This document shows positions 22,027-31,858 of a DNA stretch of 64,000 nucleotides, one piece after another. Both the position numbers and the translations under genes were made by a program. Numbering within the stretch: the first letter of the stretch is position 1; every line of letters begins with the position of its first letter. Source of the stretch: Favolaschia claudopus (Eukaryota; Basidiomycota; Agaricomycetes; Agaricales; Mycenaceae); the NCBI GenBank assembly GCA_037176885.1, contig JAWWNJ010000015.1, forward strand, positions 372,001 to 436,000, given 5' to 3'. The notes beneath the pieces are model-generated. The model did not search any database and was not told where the DNA came from. It was given only the letters and a program-made list of their open reading frames with translations.

Positions 22027-23819
22027 TCACGCGGCATTCTGGCTGACCTCTGTATCGGCTGGCATCGTGGCCTCAGCAGTCTGAGCGCCGGGCTTAGAGT
22101 ATTCAGCCGGTTCTATGAGCCAGAAAAGCTCTGTAATAGTGCCGATCTGCTCAGCAGCACAATGAATCTGAATCCTGGTGCCATTGGTGCTCGATCTGAG
22201 ATCGTAAGTCCGAGACGCAACATGAAAATCTGTCCCACTCACCCGCCCTCCACGTCCACCAACACTTTTTATTTTGCGGTATCAGTAGTACGCAGTGAAG
22301 CGGCAAGCCTGTTTGCGTAATACTCACGTTCCGTAGCGACGTTGCCGATTCTGAGACGCGTCAAGTGAGAACACGCAAACAGCTACATTTCGTAAGATGC
22401 AGGCTCACGCATAGCTTCCCACAGATTGACCCGTAGGGTCTTGGAGGAACATCCATTCCTGATAGGAGGGAATGTCTTCACCCGTCGCCTTCGAGCAGGT
22501 GACCTGCACTCCGTCTATGCCTTCACCGTTAACTGTTTTATCGTCACTGTGAGCTAGCAAATCAAATCCGCCAATAAACAAGCCGATTTCTCACCGTCCA
22601 GACCCCCAACAGCTTCGAGATACGTGCCGGTCTTCGCGTTGGCGATGGTATAGCAGCCCTCATTCTTCGAGGGCCGGATCTCCCAGACTTGGTTCCCGTA
22701 GGCCTTGCCGTCGGAAGGCTTATGTGGGGCCCAGGCAATTACTTTACTTCCTATTGTGAAGCTGTATTAGCCAAGTGCATCCTGATCGTGTCAATCCAAG
22801 CAATGTGTTTACCGTCGGTATGGGCGGTATAGTGTCTCATAATTACCCATTCTAAAAACACAATGAAGCTAGTAGAAAATCACAATTCATAGTTGAATCT
22901 TTCCGGCAAAAAAACACAATCCGCCTACGATTGCTGAAAAAACGCAATGTGAACTTAGTAACTTTAGCAATAGCTCGGCAGAGCTTCGGCACAGAGGTGA
23001 TCTGATGTACCACTGATGTTTACTTATATATCTTAACTGTGCAGCAGGCTCAACTCGGAAGTATATGAGAAAAGTTTTCAGTAGGCTAGTATAAACAGAA
23101 CTCTGTCTATGTGCTAAGACTTACCTGAAACATGCAATCTTGCCTAATGAGAAGGACTTTTTCCCCCGCTGTGCACTCAGGTTTAGAATCCACTTTTGCT
23201 GTGGACCAAGTGTTGGACTCTGCAATATATGGTGTAGTGTAGCAGGCTGGAACACCCTTGGACGTTGAATGTACCTTCACAGTGTTTTGAGGTGTTGCCG
23301 AAAAGAACTGTTGCCTGGGTCAACTGTCTCCGTGATCCGGAGGTGATGGGGCAGCGGCATAGTTCGGCCAGTTCATGTCAACGACTCTCGTGAGTTTGTG
23401 TCAAGATAATCACATTGTCATTTGTACGGCTTAAGAACCCTTATTGTCATTTTTATGGGGGACCGGCCACACATTGTGTTTTTTCTGGAACGAAAACTGT
23501 CACATTGCGTTTTTTGAAGCGAAACCCATTCACATTGTTGAATAAATTCGAAAACCACAGCACATTGTTGGGTTTTTAATTATGAGACAGTATGTGTGCC
23601 ATACGTCGGCTTTCTTTCCTATGAATTCCCAACATCTTTCCGTAAGAATTTTTTTTCACGATCAAGAAGTTGAAACATTCGACCATTTGCGAGATCGAGT
23701 CTCGTTTGAGACAGCACGTTGGTGATTGTATCTAGTAGCACGAAGGTTATAGCGCGAGCATGATGGAAGATGCTCCATAGAAAGAGCTATCACGCACAGA
23801 GACCGTTGAAAGTGGCCAT
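22027..23819 (-). pseudogene. Ricin-B-type beta-trefoil lectin L1, interrupted by a MITE
   Basis: Left-arm copy of L3 (56246-57261). The start MATFNGL follows TATAAAAG (23882-23889). Exons encode a beta-trefoil lectin-like protein with the NQVWEI box and GTYLEAV repeat. A 785-bp MITE (22819-23603) lies in the exon encoding GKKADG, immediately before its splice donor, together with a 6-bp target duplication. The added 791 nt are not a multiple of three, so without removal of the insert the frame is lost. The junction creates GTATGG, a donor-like sequence, but splicing from it to the next acceptor would shift frame by one and reach a stop. The rest of the gene is well preserved, so the insertion is recent. 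No signal peptide is visible; a cytoplasmic lectin is likely for the intact paralogues. Confidence 0.85.
22819..23603. mobile_element. 785-bp MITE inside lectin L1
   Basis: The left end reads TATGGGCGGTATAGTGTCTC and the right end, reverse complemented, TATGGCACACATACTGTCTC; both continue ATAATTA. Target duplication CGTCGG at 22813-22818 and 23604-23609. The uninterrupted target is present in L2 (30505-30510) and, on the opposite strand, in L3 (56455-56460). Subterminal DNA carries repeated CACAATG/CATTGTG-type motifs, an arrangement like the TTGCGG arrays of the 2.3-kb element. No coding capacity. The shared TATGG(G)CGGT end and 6-bp duplication suggest the same transposase family as 19475-21759. 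Confidence 0.93.
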
Positions 23820-24456
23820 GCTCTCTGAAAAGTGAACACCTGCGTAAGTTATACACTGAAGAAAGAACCAGAGCGCACTGGCTTTTATACACCGCAGCGA
23901 TGGCACCGGGTCAAGAGGTGGGGATATCTTCATTTCTTCGCACCTTCATGGATAGAATTAACCCTTGGTAGACGAAGAACCCGGTTAGAACGGCAAAAGT
24001 CTGCGTTAAGTGGATGTTTACAAGACACAGGTGCAAGAGAATGATGCTACAAGCGCTGCCTAAGTAGTTTGCGATAGTCAGTTAACAGGCGTAGCTTGGT
24101 AGCGACCCACTTACTTTCGCGAGAGATGCATCACGGCTGGCTTGAGGCTAAGTACTGCGAGCCATCGGAAGTTAGTAGGCTCTAATCCTGAGCGAAGCGG
24201 AGAGTAGCAGGTTGTGGTCATGGAGAAGGCCGAGCTAGTTATCCCTAGCTCCATTGCACTACTATCGGGCTTCAAGGGGTGGATAGTTGCTGGCGATAGG
24301 CGGAGCCTTGAGTAGTTTACAATTCTATCCGTGATAGCATCTGTTTCGTTAGGTAGATGGTGTCCACGCTATATGAATACAATGTTAGATGTCTACATAC
24401 GGAGTTGGCGCCATAGATCGCTCCTTGTGTGATTCTGGTCTGAGTCATCGTCACCG
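23820..24456. promoter_or_regulatory. Lectin L1 upstream region
   Basis: TATAAAAG on the minus strand at 23882-23889, 63 bp from the start codon. The region aligns with 55627-56245 (L3) and in part with 30744-31380 (L2), including the stretch near 24110 that reads CTTACTTTCGCGAGAGATGC. No gene. Confidence 0.6.
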
Positions 24457-25184
24457 CTAATGCCAGCCCAACCCAAACGTATACGTCAAAGCTTGACCAT
24501 ACTCATTGAACACCTGGTACGTCACGATGAGCTCCTCCAAAGCTCTAGACAAATTTAAAAGATACAACCGGAATCCAATAATCACCTTAGCATGAACCGT
24601 CTCCCCGCCATCGAATCTCTCCTTCAGCATCTCGGTATGCTCGTCGGCGTCCAGAGCCTTCCTGAATGATTGAACCTCAACATACCACCCCTCTTGAAAG
24701 TCCTGGAAGCCCTCTTCAGTCGACACGTCGCCTGTGACATGGATGGCGAGTAAATATGCATAATGCGAAAGTGGCACATTTGAGATGAGTAAGTTAACGC
24801 ACGGACAACTCGGTCGACAAATTCTCCGATTGTGAGGTTCTCGTTGAAATCGGCGCCGCGCGAGAATCCTCCCCATGAGCGCTTAATGTTGATCCACATG
24901 TCCCCGTTGCGTCGGTGTCCTTTTTTCATCGAGCCGCGACCTTGCGCGTTGCGAGTCGACGGAGGATAGACGGTGTTATTCCTGGAGTAGAAAGCCATTT
25001 GCAAGTTTCGAGTCTGACCGATTATGATAGTAGCGAGTTCGGAATATTTCGGAGTGGCAGTCGTGGACCGTGGTGAGAAACAAAGGGCGGATTTGTCTTT
25101 GTTTGAGATCAAGGGCCAAGGCTTCGTCACTTTTCTTCTGATGTGTATCGCCGCCTCTTGTTCCGAACCACCATGATCTACCAT
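24457..25184 (-). CDS. Unrecognised protein, left-arm copy
   Basis: I do not recognise this family. Exon 1 starts MVDHGGSEQEAAIHIRRKV and continues open through ATIIIGQTRNLQMAFYSRNN, GHRRNGDMWINIKRSWGGFS and ADFNENLTIGEFVDRVVRAL. Exon 2, after an intron near 24752-24795, gives LAIHVTGDVSTEEGFQDFQE and ends TYTFGLGWH. No signal peptide or transmembrane helix; mixed alpha/beta composition. A 41-nt GT-AG segment near 24548-24588 is an intron in the right-arm copy. Here a 1-nt insertion just after it makes unspliced read-through open and spliced mRNA frameshifted. The two copies may therefore make different C-terminal regions. It lies between the lectin and NmrA-like genes in both arms. Confidence 0.6.
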
Positions 25185-25479
25185 GTACAGTGAAGCTCAA
25201 GACGTCAAAACCTTCGCCGCAAGTTTTGTCACTTCAACATCTCTTTTGACAGATATCCCGCCCAAGCTCAGTCAAAGCTCGCAATGATCTTTGTGAAAGA
25301 AAATCACCTAAAATGCTTCCATTCGAGCGAGGCACGACTCCCGCACAAGCTCGACTCAACGAAAAGAAAGCGTCGCTACAAGATGCTTTACACTGCTCTG
25401 ACTGCCATTAAATTTGCTAATCATGTACAGGACAAGCAAGCAATTGCGACACCCTTCATCTGCTTTTCTAAGGCGACCC

Positions 25480-26694
25480 TCAAGCGGGAAGCGCTTCCTT
25501 GGGAATCAACTCCGCAATCTCCTTCCAAGTGCGTGGCTTGCGTGCAAGAATTTCAGGATCCGTCGGTAGCTTCCCGCCGAAAACTTTAAAACAGTGCGTT
25601 CGTTAATCTTGATTCAGAACAATGAAAAAATGCGTACACCCAACAGCTCCGAACGTTCGGTACATATCCCCCAATGCCGGGGCAAGCACCTTTTTGATGG
25701 GGATGGGCGGAAATGCTTCAAGCCAAGCATCGAGCTCGACCTCTTTATACACGATGGTCTTCCCCGAAACTACGAACAGTCTCGGCGGTGAGTACTCTCC
25801 CATCCTACACAGTCCAAAGCACTCACCTCTCGCATACTCCTCCACAATCTCATCCATCGAAACCATCGTCCCCGCCCTAACCTCCGACCCCACCCCTAAC
25901 TCCGCCCTCTCAATCTGCGCCTGCACATACAACCCAAAGTCATGCGCCGTATCGCTCAGCGGGACGCGCGTCGTCCCGGGGAACGGCATCTCGAACGTGT
26001 AATAACTGCCATCGATCGCGATATCCCCCTGCCGCTTTAGCGCATAAAACGCGCCGGCGATGTTGCCCGACCAGAACCCCGCCATGGCGACGGCGAGAGG
26101 GACGCCCGAGGCGCGCGCGTAAGCCTCAACGGCGGCTTTGGAGTCTGTGAACTGCGCGAGAGGGAAGCGGCCTTGCGAGATCTCGGTGTGGGAGGGGAGG
26201 GAGGACCAGATGAGCATTTTGACGTTGGCTGCTTTGGCGGCGTCGATGAGGAGCTTTCCGACGACGATTTCCTGGATGGATGGATCATACGTCGGTGAGC
26301 AACGTTAATGGAAATGAAATCAACTCAAACCTTTTCTTTGTCAAGATATTCGTTCCAGTTCGTCATGGTCTGCGTCGTCGAAATATTCATGGCATCAGCG
26401 GAAAGGCGAGGAAGAACGTGAACAATGGAAGGAATAACGCACGAAAGCGATATCCGCCCCCGCAAACGCCTTATATGCGTCCTCTGGTTTGTCTACCGAA
26501 AGTGTCACATTGACCAACTCCACCCCTTGCTTCGAAAACTCCTGCGCAACGGGCTTGGTGACATCGCGACTCAGCCCGCGCAGGCGGTAAGCTCTCTCGG
26601 AGGCGATCAGTGCGCGAGCAACGCTTCCGCCTTGCTTGCCTGTGATGCCGACGATGACGGCGAGGGGTGCGGTGGCGAGTTTCGATACGGTCAT
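25480..26694 (-). CDS. NmrA-like NAD(P)-binding regulator/oxidoreductase, left-arm copy
   Basis: Starts MTVSKLATAPLAVIVGITGK. The dinucleotide motif GITGKQGG lies at residues ~16-23, followed by ALIASERAYRLRGLSRDVTK and DIAF. Later parts are MLIWSSLPSHTEISQG, RFPLAQFTDSKAAVEAYARA, FEMPFPGTTRVPLSDTAHDF and, in the last exon, the conserved C-terminal PKEALPA. NmrA-like proteins are atypical SDRs that bind NAD(P) but usually lack the YxxxK catalytic pair; some sense redox state, others are reductases. Introns match the right-arm copy, including one that follows ARG (near 25790-25830). It has a short insertion (DIAID) relative to the right copy and MAGFWSG where that copy has MPGFWSG. It appears intact. 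Confidence 0.85.
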
Positions 26695-27289
26695 GCTGGT
26701 TATAACTTATTGGAGAGGGTGTCTGTTCTTGGTGGGAAAAATGGGTTCGGTGATTTTTTCTTCGTTCTCCAATCCACTTTTGACCTGTTCTGACTTGACG
26801 ATAGGCGAAGTTGTTGGAAAAGGCTACGTCACGTGTGCGCGCGGGAGATGACTGAGCGATTACTGATGATTCAATAAAGATGATTCATGAAAAGCTATGT
26901 TTAGAAATCGGTGCTCTGTCGGCAAGTCGGATGCCTTGGCGAGCCCGTTCGAGTGGAGACAAAGTGAGCTCTCGAGCCTCAATCTCCAAACAACAGGTCC
27001 ACGCGAGCTAGATCGAAGAAAGTTTCTTGCTCAGAGGTGAGTGTTTGGCGTCCGAAACTCAGTCCATTCCACGTCGATTCTCCCAGAGCTTGCCCGGCGC
27101 CCGCGCTCCTGATTTTACCGAACCAGAGTCACCAACTTTCGGAACCGACGCAATTCAATTTTTCCCTCTTGGGTGCGCTGCATCAATGCCGTTCGTACGG
27201 CAATTCATAAGCTGGTCATTACAATTCCCAGGGGTCGATCATTCCTCCGTCGATAACTTCAAACAGAACTTAATTTTCCTCAAAAACAT
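26695..27289. other. Intergenic region between NmrA-like and F-box genes (left arm)
   Basis: Aligns with 52666-53321 in the right arm, so the duplication includes non-coding DNA. It holds the NmrA-like promoter and the F-box 3' flank. No gene. Confidence 0.6.
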
Positions 27290-28921
27290 CTACAAAGCAG
27301 TAAAATCTTCTCCCAAATCGCACTCGTCCTGTTTCGTCCACTTTCCACCATGGCCAGACATTCCGCTGTTCGTCCCCCGCCGCCGACAACGCCGAATCTT
27401 GTCCTTCTTGCGTCCCTTCATCTTGGCCCATTCGCTACCTCTCTTAAAGTGCTCAAGAATGAGGCCGTCTTTCTGTTCTTCCTCCATGTCGCGTGCCCTC
27501 GTACACAAACAGTGTGTTTGTTCTTCTCGACAATGCGAACAGTACCACCATTGATTCGCGAGATCTTCCTCGCTGTAAAAATCCATGTCCTCCTTCGGCG
27601 CGTCATCGTCTCTGAAAGAACACGCGCGCCGACTCAGGCTGTCGTCGCAGAGACTCGGATCGTTAAGAATAATATTGCGGACTTCGATGGTGGGGGGTAT
27701 TGGGATCCGTAGACGAGGAGGTATGCTGAGTGTGGTGATGGCAGGATGCGCGGCGAGGAATTCTGGTAACCATTGTGAGGCTTGAGTTATCCATCCCGCA
27801 TCGATGGTGAGGGTTTCAAGCCCTGGCCATAGTTTAACGGCGAGATGCTCGTTTCCCGTGGTGTTTATCAACTCCAGCGCAGTGATATTCTGGCTGATAG
27901 AGTGTAGGAGGGAAACACCGCTTGAGTTGAGTGCGGATTCTTTCAGTCGGAGGGTTTGCAGAGAAGGGAAAGACAGGGGCTGTGAGTCGTTCGTCTCGAA
28001 TCCACAGAAATTACCAATGATTTCGAAGGTTTCGAGATTTGGCAGTGCAAACGTCTGCGTGAACGCGTGAAGGGCTATTACACAGACTTTTTGCGTCCAC
28101 ATGTCCCAGGCAAACGGGGAGCTGAAGCTGACGGCGAGGGACGTTATTTTGGGAGCGTCGATACAGCGGGTTCGAAGGATTGGGGGAACCGGAAAGGGAG
28201 GGAAGTTCCGTAGAATGAGGGTCGTAATGGAGGAAGATGGCCCCAGCAATTGGGATAATTCTGTTCGCCGGTAATCGCCTAACAAATCAAGATCTAGACG
28301 GTGAACGCATCGAAAGGCGGAGAGATGTTGGAGGTAGGGGGTGGAGTGAATCCGAAGTGAACTGACGGATCGAGCGAGGCTGAAGACGTCTGTGAGCCAA
28401 GGTACCTTATCCCATGAATGCACCTCGAGGATCGAGATGTGTATGGAATGAAGCGGCTTGATCGATGGACCATTAGTCAGAATATATTCGCAGAATTTCT
28501 GAGCTTGATGGATCCACCTCGCATGGAGGGAGAGCGCGTTCCATCGATGCAAAGATGGTCCTATCAGCGCGAGAATACGATCCATCTGTCTATGCGATGC
28601 GCCGACATGGTATTCGCTCTCAAGACGGTAGGGCCTGAGATTAACACTGATGTCCAGCGGCCGTATTCCAGAGCGCTTCAGAAACTGTGCGGCCCAGGCA
28701 AGGGAGCGCGAGCGGTGAGACAAGTGGATGTGTGTCCATAATTCCGAAGATGCGAGTGTTATTTCGCGGAATCGCCGACTGATCTGAGTGGCAGGGATGG
28801 GGAAGGGTGGGAGGCGACTTCGGGTGGGTGTTGGGGCGTCTGATACAAATTTTAGAATGGCAGCGAGAATCTCATCGGGGAGCAACGAGATTTTGAGATG
28901 CTCGGAGGGGACTAGCATCAT
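27290..28921 (-). CDS. F-box protein with LRR-like C-terminal region, left-arm copy
   Basis: Single exon, about 540 residues. An N-terminal F-box (ISLLPDEILAAILKFVSD, then ISRRFREITLASSELWTHIH) would bind Skp1 of an SCF ubiquitin ligase. The central part has irregular leucine-rich repeats (SVSSLRIHSTPYLQHLSAFR, SSITTLILRNFPPFPVPP, LETFEIIGNF, LQTLRLKESAL). The C-terminus has a cysteine cluster, CSHCREEQTHCLC, and a basic tail. Two consecutive ATGs open the frame; the second corresponds to the single start of the right-arm copy. The two copies are close overall but the C-terminal tails diverge. Target protein unknown. No TATA close to the start is obvious. Confidence 0.82.
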   Translation of the reverse strand: MMLVPSEHLKISLLPDEILAAILKFVSDAPTPTRSRLPPFPIPATQISRRFREITLASSELWTHIHLSHRSRSLAWAAQFLKRSGIRPLDISVNLRPYRLESEYHVGASHRQMDRILALIGPSLHRWNALSLHARWIHQAQKFCEYILTNGPSIKPLHSIHISILEVHSWDKVPWLTDVFSLARSVSSLRIHSTPYLQHLSAFRCVHRLDLDLLGDYRRTELSQLLGPSSSITTLILRNFPPFPVPPILRTRCIDAPKITSLAVSFSSPFAWDMWTQKVCVIALHAFTQTFALPNLETFEIIGNFCGFETNDSQPLSFPSLQTLRLKESALNSSGVSLLHSISQNITALELINTTGNEHLAVKLWPGLETLTIDAGWITQASQWLPEFLAAHPAITTLSIPPRLRIPIPPTIEVRNIILNDPSLCDDSLSRRACSFRDDDAPKEDMDFYSEEDLANQWWYCSHCREEQTHCLCTRARDMEEEQKDGLILEHFKRGSEWAKMKGRKKDKIRRCRRRGTNSGMSGHGGKWTKQDECDLGEDFTAL

Positions 28922-29705
28922 CGTATGTCTATCTTTCGTGATTGGGGCGTTTCAGTTATATACAGAGAAGGCAGTGCTGAAGCAGTGCGCCATCTGTTGA
29001 CGCTGGATAGCCACGGCTACAAGAATTTACAAGTACACCAACCTGTAGGCATGTTGTGATCGACAAATTTCTTGTCTGAAAAAGGTTCTCAGCACAAAAA
29101 GTACACTTGGTGGAAATTCAACCCGCTGATGGTCAAGTTGAACCGTGGGAACTCGACTGTTCCGGCGATCGGCAACGAGTTTACTGATGAGATATCTGAT
29201 CGAAAGCTCCCACGGTTGAACTTGTGATTCTTTCAAGTAAAAAGAACATGGGGAGACACAGTGGCACTGTCACACACGGTGAGTCCGGGCCTGCTCAGAG
29301 AATCGGGTGTTCTAGCCATTGATCTGGCTACGATTGTACATTCTCTACCCTCCTGACCTTGGTGAACGAAGACCGGGATTGGGTATTACATAATTGATTG
29401 CTTCATTGAAACTTCGCAAACAAAGTTTGCGCCCAACAGGTTCCACTCTGCTGGTAATATTTAGACCGGATTTTTTCGCTCGAATGATCTCTGCCGTCAT
29501 TGGCAACATCTCTTTCCGTTCGGAAAATCCTTGCATTGTTGCAGAGTGACCCAATCCTCGCTGGCAACATTCGAATCATCCTCAAGGAAGGATTCTGGCC
29601 GATTTACCATAATCTTGAACAAACACACCTCGCAGATCATTCTATCATTTCACTAAACGGATTATTCTACATATCTGACTGTCATTAGTACCTTCCCAAA
29701 GTCCA
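28922..29705. other. F-box upstream region joined to lectin L2 3' flank
   Basis: 28922 to about 29185 aligns with the right arm at 50735-50994. From about 29190 the sequence instead aligns with the L1 3' flank (from about 19155), so one duplication boundary lies near 29187. The stretch that in the L1 flank holds the 2.3-kb transposon is uninterrupted here (about 29440). It contains an inverted pair of AACCGTGGGA (29141-29150, 29208-29217). Confidence 0.6.
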
Positions 29706-30743
29706 TCACGCGTCGTTCTGGATGGCCTCCGAATCGGCTGGCATCGGGACAACAGCCGTCTGAGTACCAGGTTTGGAATATCCGGTGTGTTCTATGTGCC
29801 AGAGCAGCTCTTTAAGAGCACCAATGTCTTGTGTGGAACGATGAATCTGAATCTTGGTGCCATCTGTGCTCGATCTGAAATTGTGAGTCCGAGCGCCTCA
29901 CGCTACATATAAATTTGTTCCACCCACCCGCCCTCCATGTCGAGCAACACTTTTGTTTGCAGTATTAGTAGCAGGGGGTGAAGCAAGCATGATTGTAAGA
30001 TACTCACATCCCGAAGCGGCGTGGACGATCCTGAGACACGTTAAGTTAAGAAGGAACACGCAAATAGCTGCTAGGTTTCGTAAGTAAGAGTCAAGACTCA
30101 CCCATTACTTCCCAAGTATTCCCAAGGACCCATGATGAACTTCCATTCCTGATAGGAGGGCGTGTCCTCACCCGCGGCCGCCTTCGAGCAGGTTACCTGG
30201 CTTCCGTCCAAGCCTTGACCATCAGCTGTTTTATTCTTGCAATGAGCTAGCGAATCAAATCAGTTAGAAACAAAACAATTCCTCACCGCCGACACCGTCT
30301 ACGACTTCGAGATAGGTCCCTGTCTTCGCATTGACGATGGTATAGTGGCCCTCGGTCTTCGAACTTGGCTGGATTTCCCATACTTGGTTCAGATATCCCG
30401 AATCGTTCGGCTGGTGCGGGGTCCAGCCGATTACTTTGGTTCCTATCGTGCAGATTCAGATGTATAAAAAGCCAAGTGCATCCCAATCGTGTCGATGTAC
30501 TCACCGTCGGCTTTCTTCCCTATGAGTCCCCGCATCTTCAGTGAGAACAGAACGTTTCTTGTGATCAAGAAAATAGAACTTCGAGAGATAGATTCACCTC
30601 GTTGAAGATCGATTCTCGTCAGGGATGCCCTGTTTCGGATTGTATCTAGCAGTACGAGGTCATATCGCGAGCATGATGGAAGGAAGATGCTCTATAAAAA
30701 AAAGCTATTACTCACAGAAACCGCTGTACAAGGGTAGGGCCAT
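29706..30743 (-). CDS. Ricin-B-type beta-trefoil lectin L2
   Basis: Complete third lectin paralogue. The start MALPLYSGF follows TATATAAAAG (30807-30816) by about 65 bp. After a first intron comes YTIRNRASLTRIDLQRG, the usual first trefoil strand pair. Later exons encode GLIGKKADG, TKVIGWTPHQPNDSG, NQVWEIQPSSKTEGHYTIVN and KTGTYLEVV, so the characteristic QxW box is present as QVW. About six short introns at the same places as L3. It ends AIQNDA and TGA (29706-29708). The N-terminus and several exons differ more from L1 and L3 than those differ from each other, so L2 split off before the inverted duplication. Expected cytoplasmic carbohydrate-binding protein; ligand unknown. Only the B-type (lectin) fold is present. 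Confidence 0.78.
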
Positions 30744-31858
30744 CTTTTCCGAGGAGAAGTGAACAGCAAGGTGTTGGACACTGTAGAAAGAGCCAGCGTC
30801 GACTGGCTTTTATATACCTCGAACCTAGTTTAGTAGTTAGTCCGTGGCGGCGACATCGGGTCAATAGGTGGGGGTATTTTCATTTGATCATGCCTTCACG
30901 GGTTAGATCGGCTGTTAGTAGACGAGAACCTGGTTAGAACGACGAAAAAATCTGGGGTTAGTAGCTTAGTAAATGAATCTTTAAAAAGGGTTGAATAAGG
31001 GTACTTAGCCGCATTGGAGTGATGGTACCAGCGCACGCTGCGCACCTCGAGTAGTTTTTATGCCATGTGGAGCTCGGAATAGTCAGCTCACAGGCGTAGT
31101 TTGGTAGCGACCCACTTACTCTCACGAGAGATGCTCAGATGCATCAACTCAGCAGCTACTTACTTCGCCAGTGGCACAGTTGTGAACAGGTCGGACTTCA
31201 GTCTTCCGGTTCCAGTCGAGACTCGAGACTAGTACTGCATCATTGAGGCCTTGTATTGCAATATCGAGAAGTAGCTGGTTTGTTAGAATTTGATGCTCTA
31301 AATCGTGAGCCAAGTGGAGAGTAGGCCGGTTCGGGGTGATGGAGAAGACCAAGCTGTATAACCCTAACCCTATGGGGGACCCTGCCATCCGATCAATCAC
31401 TGATCGAATCATTCATCATTTTCCAATTTGTCCTGACCCACCACGATGCACTGACCCATCATCTGTAAAATTTCCATTCAAAACGCACATACAAATATGT
31501 CCTCACCGCTGAAAGCTTGCCTCCGAAACTATGGCCTCGCAGCGGGTTTTCCTTCGACCTCGGCCCTGAAATGCTCCGGCAAAGCCTGACTCGCACCCAG
31601 TCCGCATCTTGTCCGCCAGTGACCGCCACAAGACCGCCACATGCTGGAAAATATCCCAAGAAGCTCTCCGAATTCGGTGTTTAGTGACTTGCGCTGATTT
31701 GTCTGCCAATTAGATATCGTTCTATGAACTTCTCTCCCATCTATATCTGTCTTCGGTCATAATACGGCGAGGCAGGGAACTTGAGTGCTCGGACGACCGC
31801 CGGTACCAAAGTGCTATATAATCTGTAGGTGCTCTAAACAGCGAATCATCGATTTAAC
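30744..31858. promoter_or_regulatory. Divergent promoter region, lectin L2 and CYP505
   Basis: L2 side: TATATAAAAG on the minus strand at 30807-30816. CYP505 side: TATATAAT at 31815-31822, 37 bp before its start. A telomere-type AACCCTAACCCT lies at 31360-31371. The left part (to about 31380) aligns with the L1 upstream region; the rest does not. No gene. Confidence 0.6.

Larger units (their letters stand above)
4701..29190. repeat. Left arm of the large inverted duplication
   Basis: Gene order on the minus strand (F-box, NmrA-like, unknown protein, lectin, hydrolase) is repeated on the plus strand at 50735-60560. Similarity covers genes and intergenic DNA. It has two blocks: 4701 to about 7670 pairs with 60554 to 57633, and about 19.3 kb to 29190 pairs with 57633 to 50735. 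The block 7.67-19.3 kb has no right-arm counterpart, and two transposons (19475-21759, 22819-23603) are also missing there. Confidence 0.9.
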
